Shown here piece by piece: positions 1-53,583 of a stretch of DNA of 64,000 nt (positions are counted from its first letter, which is position 1; each line of letters opens with the position of its first letter). Origin of the DNA: Cristatella mucedo. Taxonomy: Eukaryota > Bryozoa > Phylactolaemata > Cristatellidae. The stretch spans positions 851,001-915,000 of the forward strand of contig WPIO01000036.1 in the NCBI GenBank assembly GCA_009760855.2, written 5' to 3'. Position numbers and translations under genes: made by a program. The notes beneath the pieces are model-generated. The model had not been told where the DNA came from and searched no databases. It saw nothing but the letters and a program-made list of their open reading frames with translations.

Positions 1-39
1 TCTGTGCATAGATACATTGGATTCGGTTTATTGTGCCAA

Positions 40-215
40 AATTAAGTGAATGGCTGGCACTATCATAATCAGTTAATTAGTGGCAAGGACCTGGATTCGA
101 ATCCTGCAGAGGGTGATTCTTTCTTACCAGTTGCAAGCAGTGCTGATAGCCGTTAAGGCTCTTCTGTCGCTGCACAAATGAGGCTGTTAAATGTGGTTTT
201 TTTTATTTTTTTATT
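40..215 (+). mobile_element. SINE family II copy
   Basis: GGATTCGAATCCTGCAGAGG (B box), CAAGCAGTGCTGATAGCCGT, AAGGCTCTTCTGTCGCTGCA and a T-rich end. Confidence 0.75.
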
Positions 216-598
216 ATTCTTTCAATTAGTGCGAATTAACTCTGCTACAATAAAGCTGCAACAGAATGAAAATTTGCCTACATACAAATAAAACACACTA
301 TATGTGATGGTAAAAATCCGAATAGAGTAGGAGAAATTACATAGTGGCTTATTATGTATTACTTGGCTTAAAGGAGGAATCTGTTAAAGCTTACAAAATT
401 TGAGTGTATCTAGGTGTATGAAATGCATCTATGAAATAATGCACATCAGTAAAGATGGAATTCATTAGGAAAGACTAGCTTGATTTATTTTCAAATATTT
501 TTTACCTCGATGGCAAACGACTCAAGTAAAAAAGAGATATCTACGTACGCACATACAAATCAGTATCCTATTCATTCTGTACAAATGCAATCACTTAC

Positions 599-42594
<41,996 letters not shown>

Positions 42595-42652
42595 CTGCAA
42601 AGGAGCGTCGCTTTCCGAGCTCTACATTTCGAATTTAAAATATCAGCGCTAC

Positions 42653-42726
42653 AGCCGTCCCTCGCGGCTTCTCGCGCCTCGAGTTTTTCGGCTTAACTCG
42701 ATCGCAATTCTTTCAGATGTATTCAT
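42653..42726 (-). CDS. Candidate first coding exon of the SLC6 gene
   Basis: An ATG at 42726-42724 opens a short frame (MNTSERIAIELSRKTRGARS, then REGRL) that ends at a possible donor GGCT|GTAGCG. Splicing to an AG at 42591-42590, four bases inside the better-looking acceptor of the TM1 exon, would keep the frame through a 63-bp intron. The basic, hydrophilic peptide would suit a cytoplasmic N-terminus. The donor is weak and the acceptor is second choice, so this is a suggestion only. Confidence 0.25.
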
Positions 42727-42894
42727 TAAAAATTTAATCAAGATAGTGAAAATGTAAAATTCGAGCCCGGTTGCCTGAGTCAACTATGTAATCCTGTATT
42801 ACAATCGAAACTCAACTAGACGTACGGTCTGTATGCCTACGTATTCGAATATTCCCGAAAATTCTTCAACGCCAAGTGCAAAAGCTTGACTACT

Positions 42895-43062
42895 GCTTGT
42901 GATTGGGCAAAAACGTTTTTCCAGAAATTGGGTGTGGTGAGACCAAGCCAATCAACGCTTGCTGCTCACTGATTGGCTCAGTCTCCCTCGAGTTCGTATA
43001 TCTCATACACACTTCTACTTGGCTACACGTGGAAAGCATCTTTGCTCTTATAAGTGTTAGCG
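42895..43062 (-). promoter_or_regulatory. Possible SLC6 promoter with three CCAAT-type motifs
   Basis: Between two LINE A insertions lies unique DNA (about 42600-43070) just upstream of the first recognised SLC6 exon. It contains ATTGG at 42902-42906 and 42972-42976 and CCAAT at 42948-42952, plus a TATAAG-like string near 43053 on the minus strand. Position and motif clustering suggest a promoter; no transcription start is visible. Confidence 0.3.
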
Positions 43063-43076
43063 ATTATATTGGGAAA

Positions 43077-43978
43077 GATAATAATAACAATAATAATAAT
43101 GCACTTGATAAAGCGTCCTCAGAGAACTCAAACTCTTCCTAGGTGCTTTACATTTGCTGCAAACGGAAACTCGATTGAATCGTGGGTAATATCATGCTTG
43201 ATAAACAACATGAACAATGTGGTTAGGGGTGACATGCACAGGGTCAGCATGCAAATGTGGTTAGTGGCAGCATGCACAGTGTCAGCATGCATAAGCACAT
43301 GAAGGACGAATCACAGGGACCCACTAAATGCTGTCCTAAATAGGTGAATTTTAGGTTCTTTTTAAATGTGGTCAGGTCAGGGGATGTTCTGACGCCAGTC
43401 GGGAGAGAGTTCCAGGCTTTGGGTGCATACTAACTAAATGCACGGTCTCCAAAGGATTTGAGGTTTGGACGAAGTAGTGGTAGACTGTTGGATTCCGAAA
43501 AGCGGGTGGTACGATGCTTGGCCTGATGGGGGAGTAGATCTGAGAGATAGGCTGGAGCCAAAGAATGTCAATGACCTAAAGTGAGCGGCAAAACCTTGAA
43601 GTCGATCCGTTGCTTGACTGGTAGCCAGTGCAGGTCGGCGAGAAACAATAACATTACATTTGATATAGCGCCCTCAGAGAATTCAATCTCTTTCTACGCT
43701 CTTTATATTCGCTTCAAAGGAAGCACGATTGAATGGTTAGATGTAGCATGCTCAATAATAATAATAATAATAATACACTTGATAACGCACCCTCAGAAAA
43801 CGCAATCTCTTTATAGGCCCTTCAGATTTTCTGCAAAGGAAGTACGATCGAATGGTTAGTGGTTGGATGTTCAATAAACAACAAGAATAATGTGGTTAAG
43901 GGTGACATGCACAGCGTCAGCCTACAAATATGGTTAGTGGCACCATGCACAGTGTCACCACGCATAAGCAGGTAATAT
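43077..43978 (-). mobile_element. Stack of three LINE family A 3' ends
   Basis: Three A 3' ends in the same orientation, back to back: 43077-43645, 43646-43757 and 43758-43978. Each begins with an AATAATAAT or AACATTACATT stretch followed by the GATAAAGCGCCCTCAGAGAA box. Each new copy ends inside or beside its neighbour. Confidence 0.85.
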
Positions 43979-44974
43979 GAGCTCGATGGTGACACAAGGG
44001 GTGATATTTTATTTTCAGAGATCTCCAATAGTTTTAAAACAATATTTATAGGGTCGTGAGCAGGTTTTCTATGATCTATGTACGAAAATATTCGATTTAT
44101 AAATAAATTATTACACGTAGCGGAAATTCACTTATCGTGGTAAGGTCTAGAAATGACTAACCTCATAAACGAGGGACGACTGTATTTTAAATAGTTCTAC
44201 AGGTAATCTTTTCGTAGAGCAGAATCTGATGGCTCGTATATGGCAAGAGTAAAGCGCCCCCCCCCCGATTCCTGACACGGTGGTATCCAACTTTTATCAG
44301 CAGTGGAATGTTTGTATTTTTCTATGAAGGCTTAATAACTTGCATCACTTGTGGGTATTGACATAAAAGCCTTCAGATCTCTTTCCCTACTCGTTTATTA
44401 GGCTGCGGAAAGCTAATACTTCGTTGCAGCTCGGCTGGTGGTCCTCATTACTTCTTGTGCAGTATCAGCAGTAAACCCGGTAGCCAAGCATTGAATCTGA
44501 TGAATTTAATGTTTGCCGATGAGCCCTAGAGGTAGGTATGCCAATTATTAAAGTTTCTACTGGTTTTAATGACTAAGCTCAAACCAGGTGCTCTCTGACT
44601 CTATGAAAGGCAGTTGGCTTGCAGCCAGATTACTCACAGACAAGCAGCAATCCAATGAATAGATTCGCAGACATCTTGCCATCCTTGACATTGCTTCCTA
44701 TAACCATCAACTAACTTATTGATCATGCCTATGAGTTCCTTGTCAAAATAAAAGCTGCCCATTCTAATCACATTAAAAAATATGCAGCTGAAACTTCATC
44801 ATCTTACATGTAATCCGCCGCAAAAAAGACCCAATACTCAATCATTAGGTCTGTGATATGCTGAAACTTGACCTAAAATATCATCGCCATCTGAACAAGT
44901 TAAAATATTAAATGTGCCAGTCGCTGCTTATAAGCTCAGGTGTCAGATGTGCGCATTACTTAAGAAAAATAGTA

Positions 44975-46212
44975 GCAATAATACAAATGGATAGTGCACT
45001 CATACAACTTAATTTTCGTCTACGCACTTTACATAGGCTATAAAGGATGAATGATTGAATGCTCGGCGGTGGCATTGACATATCAGCAAGGAAAAATTGC
45101 TTGCAGATGCCAGGCACACTTAGCATGTAAATACGGTTAGTGGTACCCTGGCCGCAGTGTCAGCAAGCATAGGCGAACTAACAACGAATCACAAAGAGCC
45201 ACCAAATGCTATGAAGAGCGCACGTACGTTTTTAACTACATTTTAGAAGTCTTCAAGTCGGGGAAGGAGGTGTCGCGACGACAGGATGGAATGAGTTTTA
45301 GGCTTTGGGAGCATACGAGCTAAATGCGTAGTCTCCCGAGGATTTGAGGTTCGCATTAGGTACAGCTAAACGGTTTGAGTCAGACAATTGCGTTGTAAGA
45401 TTCTTGGCCTGATAAGGGAGTAACTCTGATAGGTTGGCTGGAGCCAGGGCTGAAAGAATGAAGCAACCTATGAGTGAGCGGCAGGAGTTGCGGAGGTCGA
45501 GTAGGACGGTAGGTCACAAATGCATGCATGTCACATTTGGATGTATTATTCTTGTCTTAGAAGGAGGCCTGAATGTGAGAAACGCCGAGTAGCTGAAATT
45601 GGGCTGACTTGACTTTGCCGCTGTTGTGGTCGTCTAGTGAGAGGTCACTTTGGAACATGACACTTAGATTTCGTGCAAGCAGAGGCTAAAGGGAAATCGC
45701 TGTGGTTCATGTATGCTGGCAGAGCCAATTTTAAGCTACAATCGTTCCAGTGTCGGATTCACTCTTGGCTTGCCCATAGCTTGCAAACTGGTTTTTTCGT
45801 CGTTATTTTGAGAAAGTTTGCTAACATTCAACTGCGAATATCGGCATTAAATGTAGTAAGGGAGCTTAGAGAATTCAACGTGCTGGAAAACTGTCAGAAA
45901 TGAAAGCATTTGTGCGGCTATCAGTCATCTGTATGGAATTGAAAGCCTACATTGTGTTTGGCGATCACGACGGTAAGAGAGAGAAAGTATACATTGCGAA
46001 AAGAAGCAGAACAATAACAGAGCCCTGATGTTCTACGTACTTAAGTTTTTCCATAGGATTACCTTAGCCCACTTACGTCAATACTCTGGATTATCCCACT
46101 AAGATAATAAGCAATAGCAGAGCAGTCTGAGTTACGACCGGGTGCAAGGTGCGAGGGTAGCACTCGAGAATAGCTTATCGATCACTAGTCTCAAACGCTT
46201 CTGAAAGGTCAA
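44975..46212 (-). mobile_element. LINE family A, degraded copy (host of the second B insertion)
   Basis: Tail near 44985, 3' UTR, C-terminal domain (VSRDLSLDDHNSGKVKSAQF-like), the YADD region near 45960, and the PQGSVLG area near 46020. It breaks at 46212 where a LINE B copy begins, and about 70 bp resume at 47009 (AAAGCAGACATCACTCTGTA). Confidence 0.75.
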
Positions 46213-47008
46213 TGGCCTCAATTTCAAAAGCTTCATTCACAAGACTGCCTCTACAGCTAGCCATCACATCCGATCCCTATCCAAGATTAGAAGCTGTCTC
46301 CCACAGTGGCTTGTAAAAAATTTAACTAGCTCTTTAGTTGTGTCTCGGCTTGATTATTGTAATTCCCTTTTGGCTGGGCTACCAAATAAAGCTATTATGC
46401 CACTACAGCGGACTTTGAATATGGCTGCAAGGCTGGTCTTCAAGTCCCAGCGGTTTGAGCACGTGTCTCCTTTGCTGAAAGAGCTAGAATGGTTGCCGGT
46501 TGAGCAAAGGATACAGAGCAAAGTTCTTACGCTGACCCACAAGGCCCGCCACGGCTTGGCTCCTTCGTACCTAGCTGAACTGCTGCATCAGTTTCAGCCT
46601 GTTCGCGCCCTCAGGTCCTGTGTGGACAATAAATTAGCTGTCCCTTTCCTCCGCTTAAAGACAGTTGGCGACAGAAGCTTTAGCTCTGCAGGTCCTAGAC
46701 TGTGGAGCTCGCTTCCACAATTCTTACGCAACGACATCTACTCTCCTGATGCCGACTATGGCACATCTTTTTCAGCGGTCCTGAACTGCTACTTCTATGC
46801 TACTCACTACCTCAACTGCTCTCCTAACTCTGCTATGCTTCCCACTTTCTCTTTGTTGCGTGAGACAAAGTCTGTTGGCTACCGAATGCGTACCGAAAGC
46901 CGCTTAGGCTGTGAGTGTGCTATACAAAACTCTCCTGCGTAACGCCCACATGGTCTTTATGACTTTGTGGAGTTACTGACGGAGATACATTACATTACAT
47001 TACATAAG
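46213..47008 (+). mobile_element. LINE family B, 5'-truncated copy
   Basis: Starts abruptly inside the RT gene and runs about 790 bp, closely matching 35985-36760. The open frame 46340-46942 encodes the RT C-terminal region (LDYCNSLLAGLP, then HEVSPLLKELEWLP-like text, ending RLGCECAIQNSPA). It ends in four ACATT-type repeats at 46985-47006. The last 200 codons are intact, so it is young. It interrupts a minus-strand LINE A. Confidence 0.9.
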
Positions 47009-47079
47009 GGAATAAAGCAGACATCACTCTGTAGTATTCCACATCCTTCTTGCATTCCAGCAAGCTTTGATTATTTAAA

Positions 47080-49011
47080 AAATGTATAAACGTGTCTTCT
47101 TTAACGCATTTCGTTAATACTAAAACTAACCGCTATAGGACCTAAATCTTAGTCCACCATTCCAGGGGGCTGAATTCCACCACCAAAGCAGAGGTTAAGG
47201 ACATTACTGCCGTCAATGCGCTCGCACTTACCGACCAAGCCACGGGGGAGGGCTTGCTGAAGTCAAGGTGTTCGCATTTCACTCACCCCAAGCAACAGGC
47301 TTGGGAGGGATTTGAAGCAGTATGTGTACTCGCACTTCTTAACTTAAGCCAATGTTTGCGGTTGGGGGCAGTTCAAGTCGCAACTTTTATAATACCAAAA
47401 TAGGCATCGAACTCTCAATTTACACTGCATTTTGGCAATTTATTCAGGATTACATCACTACTTATTTTGGTTTCTTTATTCTTATTCTAGAGCGCGAGTC
47501 GCGTGAAAAACCTTCCAATCAGGCTTAGCAGTGTCCACCCTGCTCTTTTGAATCAAGTCTTGTTTATACATGTCTCAAGTCAAGCTCAAAATTTGGTAGG
47601 TTGAATTATTTACTGGCAAAGTTTGGAACGCACTTCTGAGTGAAATTATGATGTCGGACGACTTGAAAATGTTTACCAAGAAGCTCAAATCACAATTTCT
47701 CCTTGCGGCCTTGATTTGTCTAAGCGGTCGTGATCTGTTTTAGCTATATTTGCGTGCCAACGCTGGGCATGTTATTGCTAAGCACTTGACATTATTCCTT
47801 TACCGAATGTGCAAAGTAAGATAGTAAGATTTAGTTCTCACGAGGTAATATTAAAAGCTCCCGACTAGGTTATCTTTATTTTATTATGGCGTTTACTTTT
47901 TGATAAAACTATTGGGTCTGAATGAAAGCTCAGCAACTTGATAAGCGTCGGAGCGACAGCAGATTAGTGAGCCCCAGCAATCTACCTCCTATCTACAAGC
48001 TACGTGATTCCATAGGTATATTAGCTCCAGGGATGTACCTGCAGTCTCAGTTCCGTGATTCTGCTAGATATATTAGCTCCGAAACGATTACCATGCATGA
48101 ACTTCAGAGACCACTGAAAATATTTGAATATTTGCAAATGAAGCATATTTATATCCGGACGCTAATATTTAACTGCGTAGGGGCTGAAGTATAGTCAAAA
48201 GTTCATATGAATTACTCATATGCTTCCACTACAGCTTATGGTGTTATTGAAATGAGTCGAGTTAAATCTTCTAGTTGGCCGCTGGGAGTTTGAGCTTTGG
48301 GCCGTATCATTGTCTTTTTAAGGCACATTCTCTAGCAGTTTCTAATGCATGGGCGATGATTATATATATATATTTGTATATATATATATATTTGAATATA
48401 TATGTAAAGCATATAGACAGCAATATTGACAACTAAACGAGGACTCTCGGTATGTTTATTGTGTGAGGATCTAGTTGACCTAATTATCTACAACTCCTTT
48501 ATCGGCCGCTTTTACGGCTGTCCTCAGTGTGGCTTCTAAACTAAGGGTGGTTTCTAAACTATGCTGATGAAGAAACTAATGTTTGAAATACTTAAACATG
48601 TAAAAGCATAGGCAATGCGGTTACCAGCTTATTTTTATCGAGCCCCATATCCAAAAAACGGTTGCCCTCACACTGTGCAGTACTGCTAGACGTCGTTTTG
48701 AGCAGGTGGCTGGATTTTATTTTTTGAGCGATGACCGATCCTGGTTCTTTCGTTCTACTATCATCTTAGTACTTGCGAGCAATGGAATTTCATCTACCGT
48801 CGATAGCAGTGCTTCCGAGCACTACTTTTCTCAGTATCTCTGGCGCTGCTGTGAGGTCAAGAGCTGGTTACTCACGATGCGTTTCGTGAGAAATCTCTCT
48901 TTACTCGCTACGTATGCTTCAAAAAACAGCAGCAGCAGCCGTAAAATATCTACCCTTGCGATCGCGTAGACCCAATTTGTTAATCTGGTGACCTTGTGAA
49001 TCTGTGCTTAA
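47080..49011. other. Intergenic DNA
   Basis: Contains the LINE fragment at 47590 and a TA run at 48360. The frame at 48706-48969 has no recognisable domain. Confidence 0.55.
47590..47830 (+). mobile_element. LINE RT C-terminal fragment
   Basis: AKVWNALLSEIMMSDDLKMF then TKKLKSQFLLA and a stop. This resembles the end of A-type ORF2 (LWNSLPxxVxxSxDLxxFKKxLKTHLF). Confidence 0.65.
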
Positions 49012-49425
49012 TAATAATAATAATAATACACTTGATAAAGCGCCCTCAGAGAACTTAATCTCTCTCTAGGCGCTTTACATTTGCTGCAAATGGAAATGCA
49101 ATTGAATGGTAAGTAAAATCATGCTTGAAAAACAAACACAATGAATAATATGGTTAGGGGTGACATGCACAGGGTCAGCATGCAAATGTGGTTAGTGGCA
49201 GCATGCAGTGTCAGCACGAAAAAGCACATCAAGGACGAATCACAGGAACCCACTAAAGGCTGTCCTAAATAGGAGTGTTTTTAAGTTCCATTTAAATGTG
49301 GTCAGGTCAGGGGATGTTCTGACGCAGGTCGGGAGGGAGTTCCAGGCTTTGGGAGCATACGAACTAAATGCACGGTCCCCAAAGGATTTAAGGTTTTTAC
49401 GAGGTATTTGTAGACTGCTTAAGTA
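49012..49425 (-). mobile_element. LINE family A 3' UTR
   Basis: (ATT)n at 49012-49029, the GATAAAGCGCCCTCAGAGAA box and the whole 3' UTR. It breaks at about 49425. Confidence 0.88.
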
Positions 49426-49795
49426 GCTAGAATTTTATTTCAACGGCTTGCAGCTAAGCTGATGCGTATAAAGTGAACTTCAAATACTATCAGCCATGAG
49501 CTATGCATTTGTGCTGGAATAATAACTTTACAGGGAGTCTTCCTAATAATAATAAGTAGTCCAACGTAAAAATAACGCAAGTGATGCAATAGCTTGCGTT
49601 GCATTTCCAGAATTTGTATCAGGGCGCAATATTTGGCCTTCTTAGGGCACGAGTGAACGAGCGCCTGCACGGTCGATTCATCCAGCATTTAGAGTGAAAA
49701 ACGTCGACAGGAATCTCTTTGCCTGATAAATAAGTTATTATCTTGAAACCTCGTGGCATGCTACTATAGGAGGCCCACCTCGCTTACGTCTAACA

Positions 49796-49890
49796 TAAAT
49801 AATAATAATAATACATTCGATAAAGCCCCTCAGAGAAATCAATTTCTTTTCAGGCGCTTTACGTTTGCTGCAAAGGAAGCAAGGTCGAGT
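49796..49890 (-). mobile_element. LINE family A 3'-tail fragment
   Basis: AATAATAATAATAATACATT at the left end, then TCAGAGAAATCAATTTCTTT and TTTGCTGCAAAGGAAGCAAG. Confidence 0.8.
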
Positions 49891-50109
49891 TTGCTGCTGG
49901 ACGGCTGTGCAGCTGCCGGGCCGGCCTCTCAAGAGGAGATGGGTGTATCTTGCTGTAGTGGCTAAAGGCCTGGCAGATGCTCATGGGTGTACTGGTGCTT
50001 TTTCACGGCCCTTTGGCGGAATATATTCTATACTAAATAGCAAAACTAGTATCAATCAGAAACCGAAAAACGCATCCTCAAACTGGGCTCGAGCTAGATA
50101 TCATGTATA

Positions 50110-50230
50110 GCCCCGGCACGCCTGTTAGGATTGTCCTGTTCCGAAATGACCTTCACCTGGATGACCATATCGGCTCTTCCACTCAGTCTGCCTAGCTGCC
50201 TTTCAGCTGCTTAATGTAGAAAGTAAGATA
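50110..50230 (+). mobile_element. Decayed LINE A RT fragment
   Basis: Text resembling the NLGVxFxSDLxLDDHISSxxKSA box (GATGACCATATCGGCTCTTC). Confidence 0.5.
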
Positions 50231-50965
50231 AATATAGGCTATCTTGTTAAAATGTCATATTTTGACTTAGCTACGAAGAGTATAACCAGTAAACACCACT
50301 ATTGACAAGACGCACTTTAATCTAAAGGAAATTGGGCCCATTACCTCAGCCACACACTGCGAATTACGGGACAGTGTTAATATATCGTGGCAGTGTCATT
50401 AGCTGAGAGAAAATACATTGACGTTGCAGAGAAGCAAAGCAGAAGATAAGACATCGAAAAAAATGGAGATACTGAGTACAACCAATTCGGCAAGAACAGT
50501 TTTACTAATATCCTGAAGAAATTTAATTTTTTAAGTGCGAGCTGTTTAAAGAAGTTTTAGCGGAAGAGTGGCCGTACTCGGAGTTTTGAAAGAGCCGTAA
50601 GAAATCGAAAACTGCAGGGACTACAACGTGAAGCTTTTGCTAACATTTTGTGAAGCTAAAACGTAAATCACGACCACTGTTAGCTTGGGCCTTAATTAAC
50701 TTATTATAGCATTAAATAGATGTGAAGCTAGGATAAATGAATTGCAGAATTCCAGAAAAATGCGCTTGTGCATGGTACAAGTTAACATGCATCTCTTCTT
50801 CCAGAATCTGGGCGCACAGAGAGGCAGTGCATTCATGCATATCCCAATTTCGCCAAGTCTCTGGCCGACTGGACTGCCCCATAGCCCCCAAGTAGGCCAT
50901 ACATATGTACAAATTTATATCATTGCACGTTACCCAGATCATTAGCAAAATTCCAAGTAACAATA

Positions 50966-51050
50966 GTAATAATGTGTTTGATAAAGCGTCCTCAGAGAAC
51001 TCAATCTCTCTTTCTAGGCGCTTTAAATTTGATGCAAAGCAATAACTAAG
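50966..51050 (-). mobile_element. LINE family A 3'-tail fragment
   Basis: AATAGTAATAATGTGTTTGA then AGAACTCAATCTCTCTTTCT and GGCGCTTTAAATTTGATGCA. Confidence 0.8.
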
Positions 51051-51264
51051 GGTTACTTGCTAATCTCGGATCTCTAGCTAACTAATCGTTTCATCCTTAT
51101 CTTTTCAGGCTCAGTACAGTCACGTGATTATAAGTAGCCATTTAGGCGAGCTGTAGTAAGGAAGGGTTTGAGACCTTATCGTGGCGTGCCTGGGCTTGAT
51201 CCAGATTGTGCACAGCGCCACTTCGATTATGTTTTATAGGCCATTAAAACTCTGGTTTATTGTG

Positions 51265-51440
51265 TCTTCAAGGGTCGTGGTAGCCGAGAAGATAAGGTGC
51301 TCATCTTCCGACCGAGGTAGCGGGTTCAAATCCTGCAGTTAGCGATTCTTTAGTGCCACCTGCAAGTGGCGGGGAATGCAGTAAAGGCTATTCTTCCGCT
51401 AAAAAATCGAGACTTTTAAGTTAGCTCATATTTATGTATT
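51265..51440 (+). mobile_element. SINE family II copy
   Basis: GTGGTAGCCGAGAAGATAAG, B box CGGGTTCAAATCCTGCAG, and a body with GTGCCACCTGCAAGTGGCGG. Confidence 0.7.
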
Positions 51441-53552
51441 TATCTATACTTGCATTCGTTTTAACTATGTTCAGTGTGTTCAGGAGTTTCTTTATCCAAG
51501 CTCAGGCTGGTACGCAGGTACTGGAACTGTTCTTAATAAATACAGAAGCTGCCCTAGTGCAATCGGAAGTCTCCTTCTCTGGATGTACAGACAAATTATT
51601 GCGAAGCTATATTGATCGCAGAGTATGGCAACCCCGTCTGTAGTTTTGCGTAGATGAATTCTGAGACTTCTGCCGCTGAAATTACGAGTGCAACTCTGAG
51701 CTCCGCAGCAGACGACACTTTTTTTGACGACGGAAGAATCTGCTATGGAACTTCAAAAGTGCTTGCAAAAGCGTATCTCTTCTTCTCTCGTCCTGCTGAC
51801 CGCCATGCATTCATTCTATCCGCTGCTGAGCCGCTGCTGGTTCTCACTACCTAATGGCTAACTGCTACTAATAGCCGCTCTCCACCACCCCGACTGCCAT
51901 CCTGGCTCAGCTTCACGCTTCTCACTCTTCTTCCTCGAGAAGCTCCTCGAGCTTATCACTCTCGCCTCGCCTCGCCTCGCCTCGCCGAATATCTCCTCTC
52001 CTCGCCTCGCCTCGCCTCGCCTCGCCTCGCCTCGCCTCGCCTCGCCTCGGGCCGCGATATGCAGTCCTTTGCGCACTGCATGCACCCGATTCTCGCAAGG
52101 TTTTTCGATTGGGCTGCAGACAGCTCTCCAGCGGTGCCACGCCGACCCCTTATTAGTCGTGGCTTTTCGTTGCTACACGCGTGCGTTCGTGATGTGACGC
52201 CCCTATCGCACCCGCTGTGTCCGGTGGCAGCGAAAGGCTGGCGGGTGCGCGCAGGCGAAAAAACTTTCAGGTAGACAAAACTGCTCAACAGCAGCAATCC
52301 ATTGAATTAGCTGGTTGCAGCTTATACGAAAATAATCTATTGAATAAATCAGACACGAGGATAAAAGGTGATTAACAAACAAGCCGCAGAAACTACCTGG
52401 AAATGAATTTACTGGTGCCGGCAGATTTTTAAGCAAGAGTATCTGGAAACTAGAACAACCCGATGACTAAGGCCAAGCAGCACATATGGAAGTGCTTTTT
52501 TCAAGCAACGATATGCACCAAAGAGCCAACTCAAATGATTCGTTTCGAGCAAAAAATAAAGCTGACATGCTATCAAACGGCCAAGCGCGCAGAGGGGTGA
52601 AAAAATAGCGGACAAGTCACGAACCCTGAAGAACAGAGAGGTCTTTGGGTGATGCATTTAATCACCATAGTACTGTCCTTTGCGTAGTGCTCTGATCGAA
52701 GTGAACCTACCTTCAGACACGCTGTCAAACCTTCTTCAAAAGAAACATTAGCCGAGAGGTAATGGCAAGTAATCATATCATGCTCAGAAAACTTGCCGAA
52801 GCGCACACTTTGTCGACACTTTGCAGGTTATGAGGACTTGTGGCTGGTTGATAGTTGCTGCTGGTTAATGACAAGCGCAGGCGAATGTACAGGTAAGAGC
52901 GCAACGTCAACTCGATCAAAAAAGGCCTCAGTAGTCCCTGAGGTGTACGACAGGCTGTTCCAGGCAAGCAGGTGCGTTCTATGCTGAGAATAATTTCACT
53001 GGCTTAAAAAATAGCTGTCACTAAAGTCAGCTCAAATCTCATGTGGTGTTTACGGTAAAATATTATTAAGCAGTTTCAAGCGGAATACAAGGAAATTAAC
53101 AAGAAGATTTGTACTCTATTCGACCAAACTAACAGGGCGGCATGGCGATAATGATTTATTCTTTGAAAACTGCTTTTCTTGTATGGTAAATTGCTCCTAA
53201 GCCGCTCCGACTGACCGTGGGGCGTGAGCGGAGAGAATCAGCCATTTTGTAGACGCCATCGAGCAAGGCGTATTACTAGGAATTGAGCAGCGTAAGCCTT
53301 TGTTTTTTTAGCAAAGTCAATTAATCTGCAAAAATAAAAAGGCGCCACACCAATTTAGCAAAAATTCCGGCCTGTACAGAATTTATTAAATTGCAGCTCA
53401 TTAAATTTGTAGTGAGGGAGTGCCGTGAGCAAACTTCACGATGCCGTTTCTTTGCTCAACGACCAGCTTACGAAGACCGTGCAATCCATGAATAGAGATA
53501 TTGCCGGTAGCACCTTTGATGTATTGTAAAGCCGAAGGAAATATTAAGACAA

Positions 53553-53583
<31 letters not shown>

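Noticed and set aside
361-460. Possible C-terminal exon of the transporter after an AACAG acceptor near 386
   Set aside because: The frame is open but its sequence is hydrophobic and unlike an SLC6 tail, and no stop or donor fits convincingly.
51858-52297. Three overlapping minus frames with GEARR repeats
   Set aside because: Produced by the CTCGC pentamer array; all three frames are open for the same reason.
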